NCBI GenBank assembly: GCA_015066935.1
Contig: SVNK01000011.1
Coordinates: 1 to 60,684, forward strand
From: Ruminococcus sp.
Lineage (GTDB): Bacteria; Bacillota; Clostridia; Oscillospirales; Ruminococcaceae
Reading direction: 5' to 3'
DNA: 60,684 nt
Shown here in pieces: positions 34,748-44,427 of the stretch. The position numbers and the translations under genes are program-made. The notes under the pieces were generated by a model. The model was not told where the DNA came from, ran no database searches, and was given only the letters and a program-made list of their open reading frames with translations. The number at the start of each line of letters is the position of its first letter. Positions within the stretch are counted from its first letter, which is position 1.

Positions 34748-35293
34748 TTATTTGCAGTAATTCGAGAAATGTGTGCTTCTGAGAAATCTTCGTCCGAGAA
34801 AGGCTGCAAAAGCGCACATAGCAGCGTCCTTCGGGAAGGGGATGAGCAGACAGCTTACAAGCATTGTGTCCGGGCTGAAATTTCCGAGGTAAAATCTGCT
34901 GATGAACATAAAATAGATAAGTCCGACAGCATACATGAGGATGAGTCCCGAAAAGCAGCCTGCAAGCATACGACCTATGGTAGGGGAGCCTTTACGGACA
35001 ATCAATCCTGTGACCGAAGCCTGTAATACAAATCCGATTATGAATCCGAATGTGGGATTAAGAATACATCCGAAACCTCCTCCCATTGCAAAGACAGGCA
35101 GTCCGAGCAGTCCGAGGGCGATATAGCAGATTACGGAAACGGCACCGTACAGTTTCCCGAGAAATATCCCTGAAAGACATACAAAAAGAGGCTGGAGCGT
35201 CATCGGACAGACAGGAAGAGGAATTCTTATGAACGTACCTGCGGCAATAAGCGCAGTAAAAAGTGAAGCGAGTACAAGATTACGTGTTTTCAT
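34748..35293 (-). CDS. bioY: BioY biotin transporter S component
   Basis: A 181-residue membrane protein with six helices. It has the BioY signature near the N-terminus: GTFIRIPLPVCPMTLQPLFVCLSGIFLGKLYG, and GGGFGCILNPTFGFIIGFVLQA. It is the substrate-binding component that captures biotin; an ECF energising module is not in the window. AAGGAG lies in the last codons of the sulfatase-like gene 6 nt upstream, so it is coupled to that operon, although a biotin transporter has no obvious link to it. Confidence 0.93.
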   Translation of the reverse strand: MKTRNLVLASLFTALIAAGTFIRIPLPVCPMTLQPLFVCLSGIFLGKLYGAVSVICYIALGLLGLPVFAMGGGFGCILNPTFGFIIGFVLQASVTGLIVRKGSPTIGRMLAGCFSGLILMYAVGLIYFMFISRFYLGNFSPDTMLVSCLLIPFPKDAAMCAFAAFLGRRFLRSTHFSNYCK

Positions 35294-35299
35294 TTTATC

Positions 35300-37063
35300 T
35301 TACTCCTTTGACTGTATCCAGTTTTCAAACTCACGTGCATTTCCTGTTATATGGTACATAGCCTGATAAACCATGCGTCCATAGCCTGCAAAATCATAAC
35401 TTCGCAGAACACGTTCACGGCTTATGTTGTTTTCGATTACATCATTGTACGAATAACCGAAATCCGAATTGTCAATATTGGCGTATTCAAGAATACTTGA
35501 TGTGAACAAATCAATGGAGAGTTCGGATTCGCTGTCGATTTTCAGAGGGTGTGCATCTCCGTTTGCAGGCTTTATGAGCAGAGCCGATGTAATTGCGCTG
35601 TCGAGAGTTGTCTGATTTCCTTTAAGTTCTGCGGGAGCTCTGCCATGGTCTCCGAGAATGATGATCGTTGAGTTATCAAATACGCCCAGACTCTTCATCT
35701 GTCGGATATATTCAGAAACAATTTCGAGGTCTCCTCTAATGGTCGAATGGACATCGGGTGTTTCGGTAAGCCCATAAACCGAGGATATTCCGCTGTCAAC
35801 TGTGTGTGCGCAGTTGAGATGTACGAAAGTGAATGTTTTTGAAGCGGCATCGGATTTAAGTCCGATGCTTTTCAGATTATTGTAGAATTTCATGTCACCG
35901 GCAACACTGCACTGTGGTCCGAGAGCGTCGGAGCGTGTCGTGTCCTCGTAGAAATTTCTGCAGAAGTTTGCGCCAAGCCAATAATACAGCCTGTGCTTGA
36001 GTGCATACGGCGACATCCTTGCAAGTGACAATCTTACCATAACAGGAAAAAGAGCTCTTTTTCCGAAGATTCTGAGTTTAAGCTCATTCTCGTCGTATTC
36101 CTTTATATTATCGCACTGGTCCTGTATCTGTGAGGTGCTGCTCAGAGTAGTGATGCTGTCGGGCATCAGATATACCTTGTATCCGTTTTCCCTGAGCTGT
36201 CGGGGGAGAGTTTTCCCCGACCATGCTTCACTGAGAAATTCTGCCCATTCTTCGCCGTCGTAGCTTCCGCCTGTAAGAACCGACGGAACAACGGGGAATG
36301 TACTCGTTCCGAAAGAAACGTTATTGCGGTAATATGTGAAGCCGTCAAGTTCGTTTTTCAGGTCGGGATATTCGGCAAGAATATCGTCCATCCATTCTCT
36401 GTCGAGACGGTCTGTGAGAAATACAACAATGTTTTCATCCGTTGAAAGACTCATTGCAGGCTCATAGGAGAGATACTGTCTGTGTACACCCTCATAGTTT
36501 CTGAAGTTGCTATTGAAAAGATTTATTCCTGAACTTGCGAGATTGAATACAAAAATTGCCGTAAATGCTCCGAAGGCGATCCATGCGGCGGTCTCACGTG
36601 AGTTTTTCTTTTTCAGGATTTTCAGTACGACCGATGTCACAAGCGGAGCAGCTGCAATCGTCCAGAAAATGACTGAATTGATAATGATTTTTGTTTTGTA
36701 TTCATCATAGCGTGTATCGTTAGGGATAACAATCGGCATGCTTTTATCCATGAATACGGACTGGGCAAAAAAGGCAAGGAGGAGCCCAAGCAGTACCCGT
36801 GTAAAGACACTGCAAAGCTCCTCTTTTATATACAGTAAAATATTGAGCAGCACAACAACAGCTGCTGATGTAAGTACCGCAAATCCCAGCATCGGCACGG
36901 CAAAAATACGGTATTCCACCATGAAAGCCGCAGGATTATCAGCATAGAATTCCGTGGGTGAAAACAGCATGAGTGTAAAACCAAATGACAGTGCAGCAGC
37001 AATAATCATAAGCTCATTTTTTATATTAAAGCGACTGCAACGGTCATTCAAGGCTTTTCTCAT
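35300..37063 (-). CDS. LtaS-like/sulfatase-superfamily membrane enzyme, paralog 1
   Basis: A 587-residue protein. About five helices (residues 15-35, 53-78, 85-105, 130-150, 160-180) are followed by an extracytoplasmic alkaline-phosphatase-superfamily domain. Metal ligands are probably Asp in VVFLTDRLD (about 218), the DH of IIILGDHGRAP, and His in FVHLNCAH; the likely nucleophile is a Thr in TSTFPVVPSVLTGG (about 255). This topology equals that of lipoteichoic acid synthase, but the motifs differ, so transfer of some phospho-group to a surface polymer is my inference. Paralogs are at 37114 and 47934. AAGGAGG precedes ATG 37063. Confidence 0.82.
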   Translation of the reverse strand: MRKALNDRCSRFNIKNELMIIAAALSFGFTLMLFSPTEFYADNPAAFMVEYRIFAVPMLGFAVLTSAAVVVLLNILLYIKEELCSVFTRVLLGLLLAFFAQSVFMDKSMPIVIPNDTRYDEYKTKIIINSVIFWTIAAAPLVTSVVLKILKKKNSRETAAWIAFGAFTAIFVFNLASSGINLFNSNFRNYEGVHRQYLSYEPAMSLSTDENIVVFLTDRLDREWMDDILAEYPDLKNELDGFTYYRNNVSFGTSTFPVVPSVLTGGSYDGEEWAEFLSEAWSGKTLPRQLRENGYKVYLMPDSITTLSSTSQIQDQCDNIKEYDENELKLRIFGKRALFPVMVRLSLARMSPYALKHRLYYWLGANFCRNFYEDTTRSDALGPQCSVAGDMKFYNNLKSIGLKSDAASKTFTFVHLNCAHTVDSGISSVYGLTETPDVHSTIRGDLEIVSEYIRQMKSLGVFDNSTIIILGDHGRAPAELKGNQTTLDSAITSALLIKPANGDAHPLKIDSESELSIDLFTSSILEYANIDNSDFGYSYNDVIENNISRERVLRSYDFAGYGRMVYQAMYHITGNAREFENWIQSKE

Positions 37064-37113
37064 AGCTGTTTCCTCCTTATTTCAGTGTTGTTGTACCCGA
37101 AGTGACTGCTGTG

Positions 37114-39021
37114 TTATTCGTGATTCGGCTGTTCTTCCCAGTTGTTGAAGTCACGGGCGTCGCCTGTAACCTTGTAAAGAGCCTTATATACAACATCTCC
37201 GTAGCCGTGCCAGTCAAATGTCTGGAGCCAGCGGTCGGGATGGAGGTCACCCTCAATGACATCGTTATAGGAAAGTCCGAAGTCGCTGTGGTCAAGACCT
37301 GCATATTCGAGCACGCTTGCCGCAAAGAAGTCGTTTGAAAGTTCACTGTCTCTGTCGATTTTAAGATTTTCAGCAGGGGCGTTTTTAGGCTTTACAAGGA
37401 GAGCCGTTGTAATTGCACTTGTAAGACCCGGCTTATTATCGACTTCAATTTCAACGGGAGCTCTTCCGTGGTCGCCGAGAATAATAATTGTGGAATTATC
37501 ATAGATTCCAAGGAATTTCATCTCGTCGATATATCTGAAAATGATTTCAAATCCGCCTCTTGTGGTGTCGTATATATCGGCAGTGTTCGCACGGAAGAAA
37601 TCAGGATTGAGAGCTGCGGTTGTATTGTTTGCACCGTGCGAGCAGTTAAGATGAACGAAAGTGAAGGTTTTGTTGTCGTTATCGTCAGTAAGACCGTTTT
37701 GTTTGAGGTATTTATAGTATGCAAGATCGGAATCGACACTTACAGTCATGGGCATACGGTCAGGCATATCGTCGAGATAGCGTACAAAATCCTGTGAAAG
37801 ACTCGAGCCCATACCTCTTGTGAATTCGGTCTTGAGTAAATAAGGTGAGAGCTTTGAAAGTGAAAGGCGTGACATCGTAAGAATAATTCCGCTTGGACCG
37901 AAATAGTTGAAATCAATCAGTTCAGCGTCACTTTCTCCGATATTGCTGCACTGACCGTTCAGCTGAGCGATGGTGCTGTATGTTGTAAGGTTGTCGATGA
38001 GGAGATTTACGTCAAAGCCGTTTTCCGTAAGACGCTTCGGAAGAGTATCTCCGTCCCACGCTCTTCCCGTATAATCAGGCCACTCTTCACCCTTATACAG
38101 ACTGTTTGTAAGCATCTGAGGAACGGAAGGGAACGTGTTTGTATTGTGTGAAATATTGTTCTGATAGAATGTGAAGCCTTTAAGATTGCTGGACATCTCG
38201 GGATAACGTTCAATAGTCTCGTCCATCCAGAGACTGTCGAGACGGTCTGTAAGGAATACAACGACGTTGTCTTCCTTTGAAAGAGACATTGTCGGTCCCA
38301 TGGCAAGATATTTGTTGTACATTTTTTCATACTTGCTGAAATCTGTTGTAAGAATGGTCGAACCTGTTCCCACAAGCTGCATTAAAAATATAAGTCCCGA
38401 AATATATGGAATTACCATACCTTTTCCGAGGTTGAGAACTTTGTTCTTCTTGAATATGCTCGCAAGAATATGCAGTATAAGCGGCAGAAGAATTATCAGA
38501 CAGTATATCACTGCATTTGTTATTGCTGACGCCATGTTGTCAGAGTAATCCACCGTGTCTCCCGTTATTGAAGCCATTCTGCTGTTGAAGAAGAGCGTCT
38601 GGGTGTACATTGCGAGAAGAAGTCCCGCAAAGAGTCGGGATACAACGTCGAACACTTTCGTGTTTATCAGAAGCGAAAGCGTCAGAACAGCTGCAACTGC
38701 TGCCGAAGCTGCTGCCGAAGTTAAAAGCATCGGGAGCGCGGCATATTTGAACTCAACAACAAATTCTCTCTGATTACCGAGGAAAATATCCATCGGCGAG
38801 AAGAAAAACACCGTGAATCCGAGTGCAAGACTCAATGCGAGAATTATCAGTTTATTGGTTTTGCTGAAGGCTTCCTTGAGAGAATATTTGTTCTTTTTTG
38901 GTTTTTCATCGGCTGCGGCTTTTTCTGCACCGACAACCTCTACCTGAACGGTTGCACCCGTTGTCTTTGAAGCTTTGTCATTTGTTTTATTTTCGATCGT
39001 GTCTTTTGTGTTTTTTTCCAC
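37114..39021 (-). CDS. LtaS-like/sulfatase-superfamily membrane enzyme, paralog 2
   Basis: A 635-residue paralog of the preceding enzyme, with a longer Lys/Glu-rich cytoplasmic N-terminus (about 1-50) before five helices. Catalytic motifs are VVFLTDRLDSLWMDE, NTNTFPSVPQMLTN, FTFVHLNCSHG and TIIILGDHGRAPVEIE. It ends with the segment LHPDRWLQTFDWHGYGDVVYKALYKVTGDARDFNNWEEQ, shared with paralog 3. Start is GTG 39021 with AAGGGG about 9 nt upstream. First gene of an operon with paralog 1 (50-nt gap) and bioY. Closer to paralog 3 than to paralog 1 by eye. Confidence 0.82.
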   Translation of the reverse strand: MEKNTKDTIENKTNDKASKTTGATVQVEVVGAEKAAADEKPKKNKYSLKEAFSKTNKLIILALSLALGFTVFFFSPMDIFLGNQREFVVEFKYAALPMLLTSAAASAAVAAVLTLSLLINTKVFDVVSRLFAGLLLAMYTQTLFFNSRMASITGDTVDYSDNMASAITNAVIYCLIILLPLILHILASIFKKNKVLNLGKGMVIPYISGLIFLMQLVGTGSTILTTDFSKYEKMYNKYLAMGPTMSLSKEDNVVVFLTDRLDSLWMDETIERYPEMSSNLKGFTFYQNNISHNTNTFPSVPQMLTNSLYKGEEWPDYTGRAWDGDTLPKRLTENGFDVNLLIDNLTTYSTIAQLNGQCSNIGESDAELIDFNYFGPSGIILTMSRLSLSKLSPYLLKTEFTRGMGSSLSQDFVRYLDDMPDRMPMTVSVDSDLAYYKYLKQNGLTDDNDNKTFTFVHLNCSHGANNTTAALNPDFFRANTADIYDTTRGGFEIIFRYIDEMKFLGIYDNSTIIILGDHGRAPVEIEVDNKPGLTSAITTALLVKPKNAPAENLKIDRDSELSNDFFAASVLEYAGLDHSDFGLSYNDVIEGDLHPDRWLQTFDWHGYGDVVYKALYKVTGDARDFNNWEEQPNHE

Positions 39022-39071
39022 TTCAGGAGTCCCCTTTTTACATATTTACCGATTATTCGGCATAATATATA

Positions 39072-39100
39072 ATTTTAGCATATTACGTAATGATTGTCAA
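39072..39100 (-). promoter_or_regulatory. Sigma-A promoter of the sulfatase-like/bioY operon
   Basis: On the minus strand TTGACA (39095-39100) and TAAAAT (39072-39077) with a 17-nt spacer. Confidence 0.78.
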
Positions 39101-39252
39101 TATTAAATGGTTCATGGATTTAAACAAAAATTCTGTCAGTTTTCCTGTCTGAAAGACGAATATTATAAATGAAAAATTTTTATGAAATTTCTGTGAGAGA
39201 AATGAGAATTTGCATCGTCTAAGATAATGTAAGCCAAAAAAGTGTTATTGTA

Positions 39253-39281
39253 TTGACAACATAACCTGCATAATGTATAAT
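39253..39281 (+). promoter_or_regulatory. Sigma-A promoter of the acyltransferase gene
   Basis: TTGACA (39253-39258) and TATAAT (39276-39281), perfect boxes, 17-nt spacer. An in-frame ATG at 39273 lies in the promoter and is not a start. Confidence 0.85.
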
Positions 39282-39311
39282 ATTAAAGAAATTTCAAAAA
39301 GGAGAAGTACC

Positions 39312-40580
39312 ATGAGCAAAAACAAAAAAACACAGTCCGATACCAAGGCTGTAAATGCAGCCCCGAAACAGACTGAGCCGCCGAAGGCAACAGAACTGAG
39401 AATCCGTAAGGCTGAGACGCTTGACAAGCCTTATTTCGCAGGTATCGACATCCTGAAAATAATCGCTGTTCTTTTCGTTATCTGGGTGCATACATTCCTG
39501 TACAACGGTTTTTACGGTGCCAAAATCGACAGCGAGGACTATATGCTTCCCATTGCGTTCAGATGGATTGCATACACCTGTGTTCCGATTTTCATGACGA
39601 TTACAGGCTATCTCATGAAGAACAAGAAGTTCAGCGGAAAATACTACCTCGGCATATTGAGAGTACTGATTATATATATCGTCGTCAGCATAATCTGCAT
39701 GAAATACAAGCAGGAGAACTTCAACAGCGAATTCACTACATGGACCGTTCTCAAGGGATTTTTCCATACATATGACCTCGCTCAGTATGGCTGGTACATG
39801 AATTACTATTTCGCAATTTTCGCAATGATTCCGTTCCTTAACTCAGCATTCAACGGTCTGAAAAACAGAAAGGAGCGTCTTGCACTTGTTGTGACGGTTT
39901 TTGTTTTCACTATTCTCGCACGCAGTCTTTTCATCGGTATGGACCCTGATAAGCAGTTCCGTCTGCTTCCCGATTATCTTGCAGGTTTCTGGCCTGTGGC
40001 GTACTACTTCACAGGAGCGTATATCCGTGAGTATCCTCCGAAGAGATGTCTCCGCAACAAGTTCCTCTATCTTCTTGTGCTTATTTCCGCAGTAGTATTC
40101 CTCACCCAGAGCACATACAACCAATCTCTTGAGAATATCGACCACAATAATGTGTTCATGTCACGCCACTTCAATGATTACGGAACATATCCCGTATTTA
40201 TTGCTGCGGTATGTATCTTCCTCCTTTTCTTTGATATTACGACAACAAAGCGTCCCGTTAAATTTGTCCTCCGTCAGCTCGGAGACGCAACCTTCTGCAC
40301 ATATCTCCTTTCATACGTCTTCGACCAGGACTTCTACCTGAAAAAGTTCTACCCCAAATACCCTAACAATCTTCCCGACGGTTCATGGAATTTCGAGCGA
40401 TTCAACCATTCCTACGAAGGCATTATATACGTATTCATCCGTGCGATGTTCTGGGCACTTGTAATTCAGAATATCTACAATCTCATTGAATTCCTTGTGA
40501 AGCTTGCCGCTAAAAAGCTTAAAGAAAATTATGAGGACGAAGAAGCTTCCGAACAGGTACCCGAAGAAATTCAGGCGTAA
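39312..40580 (+). CDS. Acyltransferase family 3 membrane protein (OafA/YrhL-like)
   Basis: A 422-residue integral membrane acyltransferase. After a hydrophilic Lys/Pro-rich cytoplasmic start of about 45 residues, the first helix is YFAGIDILKIIAVLFVIWVHTFLY, with the His typical of the family. About nine more helices follow. Members move acyl groups (acetyl, succinyl) from the cytoplasm to surface glycans or lipids. ATG 39312 has AAGGAG 7 nt upstream. It has its own terminator, and it lies divergent from the sulfatase-like operon, consistent with a role in the same surface polymer. Confidence 0.88.
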   Translation: MSKNKKTQSDTKAVNAAPKQTEPPKATELRIRKAETLDKPYFAGIDILKIIAVLFVIWVHTFLYNGFYGAKIDSEDYMLPIAFRWIAYTCVPIFMTITGYLMKNKKFSGKYYLGILRVLIIYIVVSIICMKYKQENFNSEFTTWTVLKGFFHTYDLAQYGWYMNYYFAIFAMIPFLNSAFNGLKNRKERLALVVTVFVFTILARSLFIGMDPDKQFRLLPDYLAGFWPVAYYFTGAYIREYPPKRCLRNKFLYLLVLISAVVFLTQSTYNQSLENIDHNNVFMSRHFNDYGTYPVFIAAVCIFLLFFDITTTKRPVKFVLRQLGDATFCTYLLSYVFDQDFYLKKFYPKYPNNLPDGSWNFERFNHSYEGIIYVFIRAMFWALVIQNIYNLIEFLVKLAAKKLKENYEDEEASEQVPEEIQA

Positions 40581-40594
40581 ACCTCCTTATTCTC

Positions 40595-40627
40595 AAAAAA
40601 CAGCTGCTGTTTCGGCGGCTGTTTTTT
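40595..40627 (+). terminator. Terminator of the acyltransferase gene
   Basis: AAAAAACAGC...GCTGTTTTTT with an inner CTG/CGG pairing, 15 nt after the stop codon: a standard intrinsic terminator. Confidence 0.85.
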
Positions 40628-40686
40628 CGTTATCTGAACTAATTTTTTGTTCCTGTAAAATAATTGAAAAAACAGTCTGAATTATA

Positions 40687-40715
40687 TTGACATTTTTTGC
40701 AATTGAGTGTAAAAT
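40687..40715 (+). promoter_or_regulatory. Sigma-A promoter of the MBOAT-SGNH-kinase operon
   Basis: TTGACA (40687-40692) and TAAAAT (40710-40715), 17-nt spacer. Confidence 0.8.
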
Positions 40716-40782
40716 AATAGTATGCGGCAAAAAATATAATCCGCAGTTATGTAGAACAAAAAGAGACAAAAGGGTGGTTTAT

Positions 40783-42174
40783 TTGGTATTCAGCAGCTTG
40801 GAGTTCATTTTTATATTCCTTCCTGCATTTTTTATAGCATATGCGGCGGTTCCGCAAAAATACAGGAATTTCATTCTATTTACGGCAAGCGTCATTTTTT
40901 ACGGCTTGGGCGTAAAAAAGCCCGTTTATATAATACTGTTTCTTCTCACGCTCCTGCTGAATTTCATAGTGGGACAGTTCATTGAAAATGCAAAGAAAAC
41001 GAAAAAACTGTGGCTGTTTTTCGGTGTGGCATTCAATTTCTGGTGGCTTATCTTCTTCAAATACTGGGGATTCCTCGGCGAGAATATCAACGCGTTATTC
41101 AAAACAGGACTCACTGTAAAAGATATTATTCTCCCCATAGGAATCAGCTTCTACACTTTCCAGAATGTCTCTTACATCGCCGACGTCTACAGGGGAACTG
41201 TCAGGGCTGAAAAGAATCTTATAAATTACGGCGCATATCTCACGATGTTCCCACAGCTTATTGCGGGTCCTATCGTAACATACCAGACCGTTGCACAGCA
41301 GCTCCGTACCCGTACCCACAACATCAGACTCGTTGAGGACGGTCTCAAGACATTTACAATCGGTCTTGGATACAAGGTGCTTATTGCCAATCAGCTCAGC
41401 GGTCTGTGGAACGATATTGCAATGATAGGCTATGAAAGTGTTTCAACGCCTCTTGCTTGGATGGGTATTTTCGCATATTCGTTCCAGCTTTATTTTGATT
41501 TCAACGGTTATTCGCTTATGGCAATAGGTCTTGGACGTATCATGGGCTTTGAAATACCGAAAAACTTCGATTACCCGTATCTCTCCGTTACTATGACTGA
41601 GTTCTGGAGAAGATGGCACATAACACTCGGAACATGGTTCAAGGAGAATGTTTACTTCCCTCTCGGCGGAAGCCGCAGGGGACCTTCAAAAACACTCCGC
41701 AACACATTCATTGTATGGCTGTTTACAGGCGTGTGGCACGGTGCAAGCTGGAATTTCATTGTCTGGGGACTCGTACTTTTCGCAATTATCATGTCTGAAA
41801 AATTCTGGACAGGCAAGTTCCTTAACAAGTACAAGTTTATCGGTCACTGCTACATGATACTGATAATTCCGCTTACATGGCTTCTATTTGCCATTACTGA
41901 CTTTGAACGTCTCGGCGTATATTTCGGACGTCTTATCCCGATATTCGGAAAAGGCGGAACGGCTGTCCTTGAAAACGACTATGTCACATCATGGGAAACA
42001 TACAGAATATTCTTCGTTGCTGCGTTTATATTCTCAACGAAGCTCCCCGAAATCATATATAAGAAAATCAAGAATTCCATGTTCTGTGCACTCGTACTCC
42101 TTGCAGTATTCTGGGGTTCTGTCTACTGTATGTACAAGGGAATGAATGACCCGTTCATGTATTTCAGATTCTGA
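40783..42174 (+). CDS. MBOAT O-acyltransferase (AlgI/DltB-like)
   Basis: A 463-residue membrane-bound O-acyltransferase with about eleven helices. The family core is clear: YRNFILFTASVIFYG, PIGISFYTFQNVSYIADVYRG, TEFWRRWHITLGTWFKENVYFPLGGSR and the catalytic His in FTGVWHGASWNFIVWG. It transfers acyl groups across the membrane to an extracellular polymer, usually with an SGNH partner, which is the next gene. I place the start at TTG 40783 (MVFSSLEF), 5 nt after AGGGTGG; the longer frame begins in the -35 box and cannot be used. Confidence 0.92.
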   Translation: MVFSSLEFIFIFLPAFFIAYAAVPQKYRNFILFTASVIFYGLGVKKPVYIILFLLTLLLNFIVGQFIENAKKTKKLWLFFGVAFNFWWLIFFKYWGFLGENINALFKTGLTVKDIILPIGISFYTFQNVSYIADVYRGTVRAEKNLINYGAYLTMFPQLIAGPIVTYQTVAQQLRTRTHNIRLVEDGLKTFTIGLGYKVLIANQLSGLWNDIAMIGYESVSTPLAWMGIFAYSFQLYFDFNGYSLMAIGLGRIMGFEIPKNFDYPYLSVTMTEFWRRWHITLGTWFKENVYFPLGGSRRGPSKTLRNTFIVWLFTGVWHGASWNFIVWGLVLFAIIMSEKFWTGKFLNKYKFIGHCYMILIIPLTWLLFAITDFERLGVYFGRLIPIFGKGGTAVLENDYVTSWETYRIFFVAAFIFSTKLPEIIYKKIKNSMFCALVLLAVFWGSVYCMYKGMNDPFMYFRF

Positions 42175-42209
42175 TAAAAACAAAAACAGATAAATATTAG
42201 GAGACAAAA

Positions 42210-43061
42210 ATGAACAAAATGAAACAATGCATATACACAGTGATACTTCTGCTCACCTGTCTTGTAGCTTCTCCGAAGATTTACAAGCAGATTTGGGACA
42301 ACAGTCAGGAGAAGAAAAAGGCTGAAAACTACAAACCGCCTGTTATCGACCTCTCTTCGCCGCAGGCATCTCAGCCCCAGACTGACGGTACTCAGCCGTC
42401 GGGAGGTGAAAATCCTACGGATACAACCTCTGATTCTCAGCAGTCCACCGAAATATCAACCGATGCACAGCCCTCTACCGAGGTTCCATCTGAGTATCAG
42501 CAGATAACATATGTTCAGTCCGACCCGAGCTATTTTGATGACGCTCTCTTTATCGGAGATTCACGTACCGTCGGAATAAGAGACTACGGAACACTGAAAA
42601 ATGCCACATATTTCTGTGATGTGGGTCTTGCGGCATCAAAACTTGACAGAGATTCAATAGCATCAATAGTCGGCGGCAAGACATTCGGCAAAATCTATAT
42701 CATGCTCGGCATAAATGAAGTGGGCAACGATTTTGAGTTCACTGTATCAAAGTTCCGCACCGTTATTGATGCTGTCAGGGAGCTTCAGCCGGATGCAACA
42801 ATCTATCTCCTCGCAAATCTCCACGTTACATCCGCTGCTCAGCAGGCAGGCATTACCAATGAGCGAATTGACTACCTCAACAGCAGAATCAGTGAGTTCG
42901 CTGATTACGAAAAAATCTTCTATCTTGACATCAATCCTGTATTTGACGACGGAAACGGAAATCTCCGTCCCGATTGTACAGGTGACGGCATACACGTTTA
43001 TGCTTCATATTATAAAACATGGTGTGAATGGTTCGGTATGTATACCGTACCAAACACATGA
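42210..43061 (+). CDS. Membrane-anchored SGNH/GDSL hydrolase-like protein
   Basis: A 283-residue protein with an N-terminal anchor (YTVILLLTCLVASPKIYKQIW), a Ser/Thr/Gln/Pro-rich linker (about 50-100) and an SGNH domain. Block I is FIGDSRTVG, block III IMLGINEVGND, and block V DGIHVYASYY, giving Ser, Asn, Asp and His. As the partner of the MBOAT gene 35 nt upstream it probably completes O-acylation of the polymer, in the way AlgX/AlgJ or PatB proteins do. AGGAG lies before ATG 42210. The kinase gene follows by 18 nt. Confidence 0.87.
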   Translation: MNKMKQCIYTVILLLTCLVASPKIYKQIWDNSQEKKKAENYKPPVIDLSSPQASQPQTDGTQPSGGENPTDTTSDSQQSTEISTDAQPSTEVPSEYQQITYVQSDPSYFDDALFIGDSRTVGIRDYGTLKNATYFCDVGLAASKLDRDSIASIVGGKTFGKIYIMLGINEVGNDFEFTVSKFRTVIDAVRELQPDATIYLLANLHVTSAAQQAGITNERIDYLNSRISEFADYEKIFYLDINPVFDDGNGNLRPDCTGDGIHVYASYYKTWCEWFGMYTVPNT

Positions 43062-43079
43062 TATAAGGCAGGGATTATT

Positions 43080-44396
43080 ATGGCAGAATTAAAAGTTGGT
43101 TACAAGGGGAAAACCGTATTCGGAAATGAATTTACCATTATCAGCTCTCTCGGTTCCGGAGGACAGGGTACCGTTTACCGCATAAACTGCGGCGGAAAGG
43201 AAATGGCTCTTAAATGGTACCACAAATCAACCATCGACAAAATGAAGAATCCTGAGGAGTTCTATAACAATCTTCGTTCAAACATTGAAAAAGGTGCTCC
43301 GACAAAGGCATTCCTCTGGCCGGTGGAGCTTACCCAGTGGTCGGGCGGAACATTCGGATATATCATGGCACTTCGTCCGCAGGAATTTGAGGAGCTTACA
43401 CGCTTCCTCATCTGGGACCCCAAAAAGCGTTCAATGAAGGCTCGCTTCTCAGGTATTACCGCACGATGCAATGCCGCAATCAATATCATTGAGGGATTCC
43501 GTGCACTTCACAACAACGGCTACAGCTATCAGGACCTCAACAACGGAAACTTCTTCATAAATCCTCAGAACGGCGATGTTCTTATATGCGACAACGATAA
43601 TGTCTCAGAACACGGCGTCAATTTCGGTATAGCAGGCAAACAGCGTTATATGGCTCCCGAAGTTGTTCTCGGCGGTGCTCCCGACAAGCGTTCAGACCGT
43701 TTTTCACTGGCTGTCATCCTGTTCAGAATGCTGTTTATTGAGCATCCGCTTGAGGGCAGGTATTCAACTCCTCCGTGCATGACTCCCGAACTTGAAAAGA
43801 AATTCTACGGAAGCGACCCTGTTTTCGTACTCGACCCCGAGGATACACGTAATGCTGCAAATACACAGCTCAATACGAATACGCTTCGTTTCTGGAATAT
43901 CTATCCCGAATATATCCGTGAGCTTTTCATCCGTTCATTCGGCAAGGAATCCGTGAAGCCGCCATACGAGAGAGTCATCGAAAAAAACTGGCTCGACGCA
44001 TTTGTAAAGCTCAGAAGTGAAACTGTACCGTGTCCACACTGCGGCAAGGAGACATTCATCGCAAACGGCTATACTATGGGATGTATGTACTGCGGAGAAA
44101 AGCTCACCTGCACCGGTTCGCTGAAATTCCGTCGTTTTGAACTTCCTGTTTTCGGCGGCGTAAAGCTCTATGAAGGTCAGGTTGACGATTCCGACGGCGA
44201 TATGCATAAAATCATCGGAGAAATCGTGCGCAACAAGAAAGACCCCGGCAAGCTTGCACTCCGTAACCTCTCGGATACCGTATGGAAGGTGACTCTTCCC
44301 GATAATTCGTCAAGAACCGTTGATAATGGTGGTGTAATGCCGCTTATCAAGGGATTTGTGCTCAGCATTGATACTGCTGAGGGAACCGTGAACTGA
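43080..44396 (+). CDS. YegI-like Ser/Thr protein kinase with zinc ribbon
   Basis: A 438-residue soluble protein. The kinase domain (about 15-300) has the Gly loop SLGSGGQGTVYR and the ATP-binding Lys in MALKWY. The catalytic loop reads YQDLNNGNFF in place of HRDxxxxN, and the DFG position is DND; the GKQRYMAPEV segment is intact. The motif set YxDLNxGN...CDNDN resembles the YegI-type kinases found with PP2C and VWA proteins. A four-Cys zinc ribbon (CPHCGKE...CMYCGE, about 318-342) and a small beta-rich C-terminal domain follow. Part of the MBOAT-SGNH operon; target unknown. Confidence 0.82.
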   Translation: MAELKVGYKGKTVFGNEFTIISSLGSGGQGTVYRINCGGKEMALKWYHKSTIDKMKNPEEFYNNLRSNIEKGAPTKAFLWPVELTQWSGGTFGYIMALRPQEFEELTRFLIWDPKKRSMKARFSGITARCNAAINIIEGFRALHNNGYSYQDLNNGNFFINPQNGDVLICDNDNVSEHGVNFGIAGKQRYMAPEVVLGGAPDKRSDRFSLAVILFRMLFIEHPLEGRYSTPPCMTPELEKKFYGSDPVFVLDPEDTRNAANTQLNTNTLRFWNIYPEYIRELFIRSFGKESVKPPYERVIEKNWLDAFVKLRSETVPCPHCGKETFIANGYTMGCMYCGEKLTCTGSLKFRRFELPVFGGVKLYEGQVDDSDGDMHKIIGEIVRNKKDPGKLALRNLSDTVWKVTLPDNSSRTVDNGGVMPLIKGFVLSIDTAEGTVN

Positions 44397-44427
44397 GATT
44401 GCTGCCCTTGTTATAATCAGAATCCAA

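Noticed and set aside
35300..39021. Calling the paralogs true arylsulfatases or true LtaS
   Set aside because: The sulfatase C/S-x-P-x-R motif is absent and the LtaS catalytic signature differs; only the superfamily and topology are supported.
40687..40782. N-terminal extension of the MBOAT protein
   Set aside because: It begins in the -35 box and passes through the -10 box; the TTG at 40783 has a ribosome binding site and gives the usual start.
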